Shown in pieces: positions 1 through 7,226 of a DNA stretch of 64,000 bases. The notes under the pieces were generated by a model, which saw only the letters and a list, made by a program, of their open reading frames with translations, searched no databases and had not been told where the DNA came from. The translations under genes and the position numbers were made by a program. Within the stretch, counting starts at the first letter, position 1. The number at the start of each line of letters is the position of its first letter. Origin of the DNA: Microseira sp003486305 (GTDB taxonomy: Bacteria > Cyanobacteriota > Cyanobacteriia > Cyanobacteriales > Aerosakkonemataceae); NCBI GenBank assembly GCA_031969655.1, contig DALYJX010000001.1, positions 124,001 through 188,000 of the forward strand. Direction: 5' to 3'.

Positions 1-1
1 A

Positions 2-445
2 AATCTTTACCAGAAAATCTTTCCAGGACGCTCCTTTGCCGGGGTAGAACCCATGCCCGGAATTGATTCGCCAACACCAGAAGACTACTACTTTTTAATC
101 AACGACGGACACCGCACCTACGACATTGTGGAAATGTCAGCAGGGGAACAGTCAGTCTTTCCCATCCTCTATGAATTTGTCCGACAACAGATTGCTTACT
201 CAGTGGTGCTAATTGACGAAATTGAACTCAATCTTCACCCGCCAGCGGCACAGTTATTAGTCCGCCAACTTACCAAACTCAGTCAAAATTGCCAGTTTAT
301 TTTTACCACCCATTCTGAGGCTGTGAGTGACGTAATCGGTGAGGATGAAACCTACAGTTTGCTTGTGAGTTTATCTTCACAATATCACTGCTACCGCATT
401 AACCGTTCTGCTCGCGAAGATACTCAAGAGACATCGCCCTTATGA
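2..445 (+). CDS. AAA ATPase, C-terminal part (5' end outside window)
   Basis: The frame is already open at base 2 and reads into the first ATG at 53, so the gene starts upstream of the window. What remains is the second half of an ABC/RecF-type ATPase: a signature-like SAGEQS, a Walker B strand VVLIDEIELNLHP ending in the catalytic Glu, and an H-switch FIFTTHSE. This arrangement is typical of OLD/AAA_15/AAA_21 ATPases that act with a partner protein in DNA repair or defence. The Walker A half is not visible. The stop overlaps the start of the next gene (ATGA), so the two are probably translationally coupled. The specific role is unknown. Confidence 0.8.
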   Translation, partial: NLYQKIFPGRSFAGVEPMPGIDSPTPEDYYFLINDGHRTYDIVEMSAGEQSVFPILYEFVRQQIAYSVVLIDEIELNLHPPAAQLLVRQLTKLSQNCQFIFTTHSEAVSDVIGEDETYSLLVSLSSQYHCYRINRSAREDTQETSPL

Positions 446-1050
446 ATAAAATGCAAAAAGAGTGGTTGTCTGAATTTCTCAAAAGGCATCCGGATTATCA
501 AGTTTCTAGATGGGGTGGAACTATAAAATTAGGAGAGGGTAGCATTTTACTCACTCTAGAACGTGCGGAATGGATATATATGGAGGCCATTACATTAGAA
601 TATTCAGGAGAGTATCTGCCAGGTTTCATGTGGCATTATATTAAAGCCAGACTGTCTAAAAAAGGTGAGTTGCTAGCTGACTTAACCTACAGCAGTAAAG
701 TTATGTCTTACCCTCACTGTCCACTAATTCCCGATCGGGTTGATAAATATGAATTACAACGGTTAAAAATCAAAAAAGGCTCACAGCTTAATCTCCCTTT
801 TCACCAAGTTGTACTGACAGTCAATCAGCCCCCATTACTAAAAGGGAGGTTTTATCGAGCCAAGCGACGATATAGACGTAAGCAAGGGCAAGAAGCTGTA
901 ACAAAACGCCGTTTACCAAAATTTTTCCAGCGCGAATTACCTTTTTTAAAGCCAACAGCTTTAGCAGCAGATACTAAATTTTTCCCTCTTGCCTGTAGTA
1001 ACGGTGCTATTGTTCAGGTTCCTGAATATTTGGTGAACTTGCTCTTGTAA
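442..1050 (+). CDS. Hypothetical protein coupled to the AAA ATPase
   Basis: This 202-residue protein starts in a 4-base ATGA overlap with the ATPase stop, so it is very likely its partner. I do not recognise the family. The N-terminal half is aromatic-rich and mixed alpha/beta (SRWGGTIKLGEGSI, EWIYMEAI). The centre is very basic (RAKRRYRRKQGQEAVTKRR, about residues 138-156), compatible with nucleic-acid binding. There are no membrane segments. The reading frame continues open for 46 codons past the TAA (separate entry), so the present stop could be a truncation. Confidence 0.7.
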   Translation: MNKMQKEWLSEFLKRHPDYQVSRWGGTIKLGEGSILLTLERAEWIYMEAITLEYSGEYLPGFMWHYIKARLSKKGELLADLTYSSKVMSYPHCPLIPDRVDKYELQRLKIKKGSQLNLPFHQVVLTVNQPPLLKGRFYRAKRRYRRKQGQEAVTKRRLPKFFQRELPFLKPTALAADTKFFPLACSNGAIVQVPEYLVNLLL

Positions 1051-1191
1051 GCTAACGCCAGTCAATCTGAAAAAACAGACGCGGCGGATTTGTATGCGAT
1101 CGCTGGTTTAAAAGCAGCTATAAACTTTGTAGAAGCGCTACCATTATTTCGTTCAGGAGCGACAGCTTCTATCAACCTTGCCCCTATCTAA
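1051..1191 (+). pseudogene. In-frame continuation after the 202-aa protein's stop
   Basis: Directly after the TAA at 1048-1050 the same frame stays open for 46 codons. It reads as ordinary protein (DAADLYAIAGLKAAINFVEA) before TAA at 1189. Either the upstream gene acquired a nonsense mutation or this is the remnant of a fused module. No separate start codon or ribosome site is visible. Confidence 0.3.
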
Positions 1192-1241
1192 TTTCAAGCA
1201 AAATTTATGCAGAAACTTTCAGGTCAAAAATGGCGTTCAAT

Positions 1242-2034
1242 TTATTCAATTAACTCATCTCTGAGGTACTGTAAAACTTTTTTCACAGGCCAGCGAAATG
1301 CGATCGCTGTCTTGACCGCTTCCACCTTTACCACTGGTACGTTCACTGCCCTGCTAACAAAGCCATTAGCGCTTTTGGCATTGGAATTTTTCTCTTCCCA
1401 CTTGTAAGCCCAGTACCAATGCTTTGGATTATCTGGGTCGCGTTTTGCCTCAACTCGCGGGTACGTCGCGATTAACCCGGACTTGAGCTTTTTATTTTTG
1501 GTGTAGGGTTCTAGCCACCCGCTGGCGAGGCGTTTTGGTTTTAAGGGGATTGTAGCCGGTGGCTCGGTTTCCCCCAGAACTGAGTCATCGCCAGTTAGTT
1601 CTGGGGGAAAGTTTTGATTCTCCTGCATTTCCCCCAGAACTGAACCGTCGCCAGTTAGTTCTGGGGGAAAGTTTTGATTCTCCTGCATTTCCCCCAGAAC
1701 TGNNNNNNNNNNNNNNNNNNNNNNNNNNNNNNNNNNNNNNNNNNNNNNNNNNNNNNNNNNNNNNNNNNNNNNNNNNNNNNNNNNNNNNNNNNNNNNNNNN
1801 NNAATCGTCGCCAGTTAGTTCTGGGGGAAAGTTTTTATCCTCCTGCATTTCCCCCAGAACTGAATCGTCGCCAGTTAGTTCTGGGGGAAAAAATCCCTGA
1901 AATCCCCCAGAACTTTTAGAGCTTGATTTAATAGATAACTCTACATTTAGTGCAATATTTTCCAATTTGTCCCCATAGAGGTTATTGCCGATGCAGTCGA
2001 ACTGATGGTCGAACCGTTTAGAATTCTTCCCCAT
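1242..2034 (-). CDS. Repeat-containing hypothetical protein, interrupted by assembly gap
   Basis: The start at 2034 (MGKNSKRFDHQF) is supported by GGAGG (complement of 2041-2045) six bases upstream. After about 45 unique residues come tandem 20-residue units of the type FPPELTGDDSVLGEMQENQN, encoded by exact 60-bp repeats. A roughly 115-residue C-terminal region follows (GWLEPYTKNKKLKSG, then RVEAKRDPDNPKHWYWAYKW) that looks like a small basic nucleic-acid-binding module. I do not recognise the family. The two halves fall in different frames only because the 100 N are a nominal gap length: unit spacing across the gap is 160 bp instead of a multiple of 60. The true repeat number is unknown. 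Confidence 0.6.
1568..1914. repeat. 60-bp tandem repeat array with 14-bp inverted repeat in each unit
   Basis: Units with starts at 1568, 1628, 1688 and, after the gap, 1848 are nearly identical. Each holds TTTCCCCCAGAACT and its exact complement AGTTCTGGGGGAAA 15 bases apart, so every unit can form a hairpin or bind a dimeric protein. A partial unit ends at 1914. The array is inside the coding frame of the minus-strand gene and also leaves long open frames on the plus strand. Confidence 0.9.
1703..1802. other. Assembly gap (100 N)
   Basis: One hundred consecutive N lie exactly inside the 60-bp array, as expected when a short-read assembly cannot resolve a repeat. The size is nominal: unit phase and reading frame both break across it. 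Confidence 0.99.
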
Positions 2035-2182
2035 AAGGTACCTCCGGTGCGGGTTGCTCCCAGATATCAACGAGGGTTTTCCCTTCTTGCCCCTTGCCGT
2101 AGGGGTCTAGAGTTCTCAAGTAATAGAGCAGGTCCCTTTGAGACGGCGTTAGCTCTCGGCAAGTTCTCAACCACTCGTTATG
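2018..2182 (-). pseudogene. Remnant of a small HTH/replication-type protein
   Basis: A 54-codon stretch follows an in-frame TAG and has no ATG. It reads NEWLRTCRELTPSQRDLLYY then LRTLDPYGKG, resembling the N-terminal part of cyanobacterial accessory helix-turn-helix proteins. It runs into the repeat gene, whose Shine-Dalgarno sequence lies inside it, as in an operon. Either the start is non-ATG or this is a decayed upstream gene. The family call is from memory of similar sequences and is uncertain. Confidence 0.3.
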
Positions 2183-2196
2183 CTAGAGCAGGTACA

Positions 2197-2385
2197 ATGT
2201 GCCCTGGATTTTTAAAATATTTCTGTCGCTTGCTGGTTTGCGGAAGTGATGAAGTGGGCGAGTTGGAAGCGATGATTGCCGTTGCAGATCAAGAAGAAAT
2301 TGGGCTTGCAATGATGGCAATGGCAAGGAGGTGGAACGAGCTAGCCAAGCCTGATAAAGCCTTGCCCAATAAAATCGCGGTGTGA
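2197..2385 (+). CDS. Possible small hypothetical protein (62 aa)
   Basis: The frame is ATG-initiated, with AGG a few bases upstream. The C-terminal two thirds read as a plausible amphipathic helix (VGELEAMIAVADQEEIGLAM). It overlaps nothing convincing on the other strand but has no recognised relatives. It may be a fragment. Confidence 0.25.
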   Translation: MCPGFLKYFCRLLVCGSDEVGELEAMIAVADQEEIGLAMMAMARRWNELAKPDKALPNKIAV

Positions 2386-2923
2386 TTTATGATTGCCCGA
2401 TCGAGGGCAAAAAAGAACATGCGGAAGCTGCAATAATGCAAACTGAAGATATGTAAAATTTATTTTTACATTTATTTGTATCCAATAAAAAATATGAGCA
2501 AAAATATTTATACCTTAAAAATTAGGGACTGTATTTAATATATATTTAATAGATTCGCTTCATTAATTCACGAATAGCAGTTGAAAGCATTTGTTGCTTA
2601 GGGGAATTGAAAAGCATAAATTGAACCAAATGTTTTCACGTACATACAAAAACTGGCTATAGGCTTTTACTCACTAGGTTTTAGTTATAATAAATAAAAG
2701 CTTAGTTCTATTATATTATGATGGTATTTGACTTCGCGGTTAAATTTAGATATTAGCTCAATTGGCAAATTTACTCATATAAATGGCATCAGCCATTTTC
2801 GGGCAATTGTGTTTTCTGATTGGCCAAATTATAGTTGAAATCACAAGTTTCCAGATTCTCGTACCCCTTAAAGGGGTTTAAGGCTACCGCCTTGCAGGAA
2901 CTGCACATTTACCAATCTTTTGA
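2386..2923. other. AT-rich non-coding stretch; 5' region of the acidic-tail gene
   Basis: No gene is visible in these 538 bases. Close to the next gene there are two short hairpins: ACCCCTT/AAGGGGT at 2863-2877 and AAGGC/GCCTT at 2880-2893. They lie 30-60 bases before the ATG at 2924 and may be part of its leader. No clear ribosome site precedes that ATG. Confidence 0.5.
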
Positions 2924-3946
2924 ATGGTTAGGACTAATAGCAAAGCTAAAGCGAAAAAATCGGCTGAGCCAGAAATGACTGAAAACACAACTCCAGTTCA
3001 GTCAGAAGACTTTGATTTTGAAATTGACCCTGAACTTCTAGAACCTAATTACAACCAAGTAAGGCGACCGATTTTACCTTATGGCATCGTTGTCAACGAA
3101 CAATTTGCGGGCATATTAATTCCAGAGGAACAGTTAGAAAAAGCCAATTGGTTTGTCATGCCAACCGAAGAGGAAATGACTACCATTGGTCTGACGGAAG
3201 ATGTTACAGGTCTACTGCTCTCTAAATGCCGCTTGTGCGTACTGGGATTCATTCCCGAATACATTCGTTACAAGACTGACGTTCCCGATTTAGGCGGTAC
3301 TATTGTTGGGTTATATGAAGAATATAAAGCCCAACTCGATAAGAAGGCAATGGATGTTGTCAGCGAACACGCCCTTGTGTTTCTAGATAAAAACAATCGT
3401 CCCATGCACAGTACACCTATCGTAGTCAGATTCAAAAATGTGGCGCTTTGGAGTTTTAAAGCTGCTAGAGACGAATTCTACCGTTTATTGGAGAAAGCGT
3501 TCTCCGACTATTTCCAAATTCCCTTTAGCGGTAAAAACGATAAATGGCGGAGTCTTGGCATCTTAGAGGTTGAGTTCAAAGGAGTTAAAGAAGGCGAAGG
3601 CTCAAATAGAAGTTATTGCTGTAAAACTATCAGCTATACTAAGCCAACAGTTAATAACTTCCCTTCTCTATATCTAGGACGACCGCAGCAGAAAAACACG
3701 CTTTGGGGACTGCACGACAGTATCGCTGGCTTCACTGAAACGCCTGCATTACCAGCCGCCGCCGAACCCCAGATTCAAGTACTGCCGCCTATTGCTCGCC
3801 AAGGTGAAAATAGGAAAAAGCAACAGAATGAACGCAAGCCGCTTCGGAAGATTGCAGCCGAAGTGATAGATGACGATGATGATTTCTACGATGAACTAGA
3901 TGAAGAGGAGTTCGATGACGATTTTGACTCGGAAATTGATGAATAA
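2924..3946 (+). CDS. Cyanobacterial DUF5895-like protein with acidic tail
   Basis: This is a 340-residue soluble protein. A lysine-rich N-terminus (residues 1-15) is followed by a conserved-looking core from about residue 45 to 265 (RRPILPYGIVVNEQFAGILI, then FIPEYIRYK), a linker rich in Ala/Pro/Gln, and an extremely acidic tail after residue 315 (DDDDDFYDELDEEEFDDDFD). The architecture recalls single-stranded-DNA-binding-type proteins whose acidic tails recruit partners, but the fold is not proven. I tentatively place it in DUF5895, common on cyanobacterial plasmids and accessory regions. A terminator follows. Two other genes near 58.4-59.7 kb share the acidic-tail design. Confidence 0.65.
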   Translation: MVRTNSKAKAKKSAEPEMTENTTPVQSEDFDFEIDPELLEPNYNQVRRPILPYGIVVNEQFAGILIPEEQLEKANWFVMPTEEEMTTIGLTEDVTGLLLSKCRLCVLGFIPEYIRYKTDVPDLGGTIVGLYEEYKAQLDKKAMDVVSEHALVFLDKNNRPMHSTPIVVRFKNVALWSFKAARDEFYRLLEKAFSDYFQIPFSGKNDKWRSLGILEVEFKGVKEGEGSNRSYCCKTISYTKPTVNNFPSLYLGRPQQKNTLWGLHDSIAGFTETPALPAAAEPQIQVLPPIARQGENRKKQQNERKPLRKIAAEVIDDDDDFYDELDEEEFDDDFDSEIDE

Positions 3947-3967
3947 GACTCTTGGCTAATTGGTGCT

Positions 3968-4009
3968 AAAAAAACCCTTGGTTCCCTAGTTGAACAGGGG
4001 TATTTTTTT
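3968..4009 (+). terminator. Rho-independent terminator
   Basis: The stem ACCCTTG (3974-3980) pairs with CAGGGGT (3995-4001) including one G-U pair, with a 14-base loop. It is flanked by A7 on the left and T7 on the right, so it could work in both directions. It lies 22 bases after the stop of the acidic-tail gene. Confidence 0.75.
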
Positions 4010-4223
4010 CGCATTCTGGTTAGGCAAATCAACATTTGTATAATAAACAACAATCAAGAGCTATTTCTGGTATTGGTAAAACTGAAAATTTATTAAAAAA
4101 ATCGTGTAAATAACTCATTTTATAGATTGTTGTTTGTAATTCACAAATAGTTATAGCGATTTACAGCCGCGTGATGTACGGCTTAATTTGCAATCGGCTA
4201 TATTTTAACTGGCTTTCATGTAA

Positions 4224-4493
4224 TTATTGTGAATTTTGCTCCAGCCACTTTTCTACTAGAGAGATTAATTTGGCGTTGACTCGCCTCTGTTCAAGTAGTA
4301 CCTCGTAAACTTGCCGCATCTGTTCCCGATTTGGCGGACGTTTTACTAAGTCATTAGTAAAACTCAATAAAGGGTGTTTCCGCTTAGGACGAGATAGGCT
4401 TAATTCATCCAAAAGCAATTGATTTTTTGCCAATTTATGACGCATGTTATCCATTTTTTCTCTAACTATCTCCAGTGTCTTCTTCGGTTTCAT
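4224..4493 (-). CDS. Small basic coiled-coil hypothetical protein
   Basis: An 89-residue protein. ATG at 4493 is preferred over the in-frame GTG at 4508 because GGAG(AAGAG) sits just upstream of the ATG. It is helical and rich in Lys/Arg/Glu/Leu (MDNMRHKLAKNQLLLDELSL, then EVLLEQRRVNAKLISLVEKW). It overlaps the preceding acidic coiled-coil gene by 32 bases. The opposite charges of the two products suggest a complex. The function is unknown. Confidence 0.55.
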   Translation of the reverse strand: MKPKKTLEIVREKMDNMRHKLAKNQLLLDELSLSRPKRKHPLLSFTNDLVKRPPNREQMRQVYEVLLEQRRVNAKLISLVEKWLEQNSQ

Positions 4494-4665
4494 TGTTCTC
4501 TTCTCCACTTAAATCAGCAATTTGTTCCTTGATCTCTGTTACTTCCTCTGTAAGATGAGCTACTTGCTCTATAACTACCTCCATAGTTTCGGCTAAATCT
4601 CTAATTGCTTCTGCCAACTCTTCATTGCTGGGAACGTTTTGCCCCGACTTTCCATTGTTAGTCAT
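4462..4665 (-). CDS. Small acidic coiled-coil hypothetical protein
   Basis: A 67-residue protein. ATG at 4665 has AGGAG (complement of 4673-4677) seven bases upstream. A heptad-like helix spans the centre (LAETMEVVIEQVAHLTEEV), and the tail is acidic (EENNETEEDTGDS). It is the second gene of a minus-strand operon: its ribosome site overlaps the TAG of the frameshifted gene upstream, and its end overlaps the basic coiled-coil gene. Confidence 0.6.
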   Translation of the reverse strand: MTNNGKSGQNVPSNEELAEAIRDLAETMEVVIEQVAHLTEEVTEIKEQIADLSGEENNETEEDTGDS

Positions 4666-4675
4666 ATTATATCTC

Positions 4676-4973
4676 CTAGTCAAGTGAGTATAAATTGGCC
4701 CATTCATGAGAATGAAACCGTAACGGCCTCAAACATTGCGTTTCCAACAAAGTAACAGCACCACGCTCCAAGCTTGGCAAGGTTTGAAAAGGTTCAGTCA
4801 TAACAACTGGCAGTGCAAAAACACTGACAAAGTAACGGGTATAGTTCAGCAATGGGTCAAGTGCAGGCGTGGTCTTCGGCATCTTGCCTGTTACGAAATC
4901 GACCTAGCGTGTATTGCCTTGCATCGGGTAAGGCTATCGTAATTATCCACAAATGGGTGTCTTCCTTTGCCAT
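4676..4973 (-). pseudogene. Frameshifted small cyanobacterial hypothetical gene
   Basis: From ATG at 4973 the frame reads MAKEDTHLWIITIALPDA then YTLGRFRNRQDAEDHACT and stops at TGA near 4860. A one-base shift restores a continuous frame (TLDPLLNYTRYFVSVFA...) to TAG at 4676. The motif GRFRNRQDAEDH is one I associate with short proteins common in cyanobacteria. The stop overlaps the Shine-Dalgarno of the next gene. A sequencing error at the junction is possible. Confidence 0.5.
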
Positions 4974-5251
4974 CTTCAATGCAGTGAGGGGACTCTCACT
5001 ATTTACTAGAAAATAACTAATACATAACAGTGCAGTTGGATATTGACAAAACTTGAATTATATGTATTTAGTGGTGAATAAGTAAGTTTTGTAGAACAAT
5101 GCGATCGCTAAAGATAGGTTGAAGTCTTATGATCGCACAACTCTTGCGTCAATGGAAAATTTTCCATTGGCAATCTAACTGTGATTATGTATGGGTATTC
5201 TAAAAAGCGATCGCAGTTTCAACTCTGCTACTATCACTGCCTGCTTTGGAG
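4974..5251. other. Non-coding stretch before the IS element
   Basis: It contains two HIP1 sites and the left 8-bp target duplication (5244-5251). No convincing gene is visible. Joined to 7085 onward it would restore the pre-insertion site, with only a 26-codon minus-strand frame across the junction. Confidence 0.5.
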
Positions 5252-5273
5252 GTAACCGTTCAGGGGGTGCGCC
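5252..5273 (+). repeat. IS66 left terminal inverted repeat
   Basis: GTAACCGTTCAGGGGGTGCG plus CC; identical to the complement of 7055-7076. It is followed by its own fold-back GGCGCACC. Confidence 0.92.
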
Positions 5274-5462
5274 TGCGGCGCACCACCCCAAGAAGAGTTT
5301 GAGCATCAATATGTTTGAGATCTCGGCGTGAGCTAACAATAATTTCCCCACGAACACTCTTGACCATTGAGTCAATTTTTTACGAGCAGTTATTGTCAGC
5401 CAGAAACTAGCTATTATATTGCTAGATTAAAAATTCAAGGGTCATTTTCAGGAGGATTCGAC

Positions 5463-6958
5463 TTATGGAAGCAAAGAAGGAGCAGATTTACCTTCACGAG
5501 CATTTGCAACCGCAGTTGTGATAAAATCCAAAATATTACGCTGTTGCGATTTAAGCGTAGTAACTACAGTCAGCATTCGCGCCACAAAAGTACTGCCAGC
5601 TTGTGTTTGGGAACCTTGCGCTGGTACGTCGCCAGATTACAGCTGGACGAATCGCTCTTTCTGCGGCATTGTTGGTTGGCTCAACACCCACAGTGGTCAC
5701 AAATAACCACATCGCACTCTCAACCTTAAGTAGTTGGCGACAAGTCCGAACCGTTTTAGCCAAAGGGGTTTTCTCCTTCGACGTAATCGAGTAGTCAGCG
5801 GCTTGTTGTAACAGTGATATTATTTGCTGGCGAATAGGTTTGACTAATTCGACAAAATCCCCATGAGCAAGAGTTCCATCCCTTACCTTATGCCATAGCT
5901 CGAATAACTTTTCTTGTTGTTGGACAAACCCTTGTTCCGAATTCTTTCGATACTCCAGGACGTTCTGAGATTTTAATAAATTCTCTTTTGAGATGCGCCC
6001 AACATAGTTGCCGACGTTCGATGTCTACCCAGTTGTAGGCACCATGCCTATCTGAGGTTAAAATTCCTGCAAAGTTTTCACCCAAAAGGTTTTTAGCAGC
6101 AGTAGTGCAACGAGTCAGTGCAATTTCAAAAAATGTGACCAGAGGTGTAACCGCTACCCACAGCCAAGCCTGTCTGTTTTGAGGATTGCAACCGTCGATA
6201 TTGGCTTGATTGAAACTTGTTTCATCCGCTGCGACAATTTCTTGTTGTTGGATGTAAAGCTTTGCTTCATCCACACAATTGGCAACAGCATTGCTTGCTT
6301 CTAGCCTCAGTTTGTTGACTGTTCCCAAAGACATTGAGACGCCAAATAAGTCCGCCAGGGCATTTTGTACCATGCGGTGGCTGTTACGGTATAATCCACT
6401 CAATATTGCTACCGTTGCCACAACTCTCACACCATATCCAGTTGGGTGGAAGTCGTCGGGCAATGTAGCACGAGTGGAAGTTCCGCATCGCCCACAGGTC
6501 AATTGATGCAAACGATGTTCTATGACTATTGGTTCAATGGGTGGAATCTCAACTATTTGGTGGCGATAGGGGTGTGTATCTTCTCCCTGGAGGCTTTCTC
6601 CGCAACATCGGCATTTGACTGGATGATGGTCTATTACCGAGCTACATTTTTCTACTGGGTATAAGTTGCGGCCCCTCCCCTCATGACCAGGCTGACCTCC
6701 CCGCTTTTTACCACTTTTTTTGCGTGATTTCTGACCTTTTCCAGGTGGGTCACTTGAAGGTGGTGAGGATGAGTTTTTTGATGTTTTATTGACTTTTTCT
6801 AATAGTTGCTGCTGCACTTGCAGTAATTCAAGAGCCTGTTGTTCTAATGATTCAATCCGCTGCGCCATTAACTCCACCATTTTTTTGACGCTGGCTGGAG
6901 TTTTCTCCCAATCATCCGGGGGTATCTGCTCTATGATGCTGGGGTCATGCAGTTCCAT
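5463..6958 (-). pseudogene. tnpC: IS66 transposase (TnpC), two frameshifts
   Basis: Frame 1 (6958 to about 5940) carries the N-terminal leucine-zipper region (LEQQALELLQVQQQLLEKV), the zinc finger (CRCCGESL and CGRCGTST) and DDE motifs VAADETSF and LTSDRHGAYNWV. After SKEFG the frame shifts. Frame 2 reads EQGFVQQQEKLFELWHKV and on to VEPTNNAAERAIRPAVIWRR, with the final catalytic Glu. A second shift near 5615 moves to frame 3 (GSQTQAGSTFVARMLTVV), ending in PSLLP and TAA at 5463. The reconstructed length, about 498 residues, is full length, so this is decay by small indels rather than truncation. Confidence 0.92.
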
Positions 6959-7054
6959 GCGTCTTATATTACCAGATTTTGGCTCCTCTGATTGCAGCCA
7001 ACCTTTTTCCCCAAATAATTTGCAACAAAAGCTTGCTGGGTGGTGCGCCCGAAG

Positions 7055-7076
7055 GGCGCACCCCCTGAACGGTTAC
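7055..7076 (-). repeat. IS66 right terminal inverted repeat
   Basis: It ends in CTGAACGGTTAC, the complement of the left end, and abuts the right copy of the CTTTGGAG target duplication. Confidence 0.92.
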
Positions 7077-7226
7077 CTTTGGAGCGACCTGGAAGGCATC
7101 GATTGCGGTTCATAATTGGATAACAAAAAGATATATGTTATAATTAAATGTTAAAATACTTCGCAACCTGATTCATTTATGTAAGCCAATTGAAAAATAA
7201 ATAATTTTTACATTTACGTAAAAAGT

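Larger units (their letters stand above)
5252..7076 (-). mobile_element. IS66-family insertion sequence, full length, decayed transposase
   Basis: The ends start with GTAA, as is usual for IS66, and form inverted repeats (5252-5273 and 7055-7076, 22/22 identical). The element is bounded by an exact 8-bp direct repeat CTTTGGAG at 5244-5251 and 7077-7084, the duplication size expected for this family. It is 1825 bp with only a transposase gene (no tnpA/tnpB), like the ISBst12 subgroup. Just inside each terminal repeat the sequence folds back on itself (GGTGCGCC...GGCGCACC). The frameshifted transposase means it cannot move by itself. Confidence 0.92.

Noticed and set aside
1568..1914. CRISPR-like array
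   Set aside because: Units are identical over the whole 60 bp with no variable spacers, and they lie in a coding frame.
1559..1919. Plus-strand open frames through the 60-bp array
   Set aside because: They exist because the repeat unit length is a multiple of three and lacks stops; the minus-strand frame has a Shine-Dalgarno site, unique N- and C-terminal regions and continues in both halves.
5096..5251. Gene interrupted by the IS66 insertion
   Set aside because: Rejoining the flanks gives only a 26-codon minus-strand frame without a ribosome site, so no disrupted gene can be named.
5367..5794. Plus-strand open frames inside the IS element
   Set aside because: The minus strand here encodes the C-terminal IS66 transposase motifs in two frames; the plus frames have no independent support.
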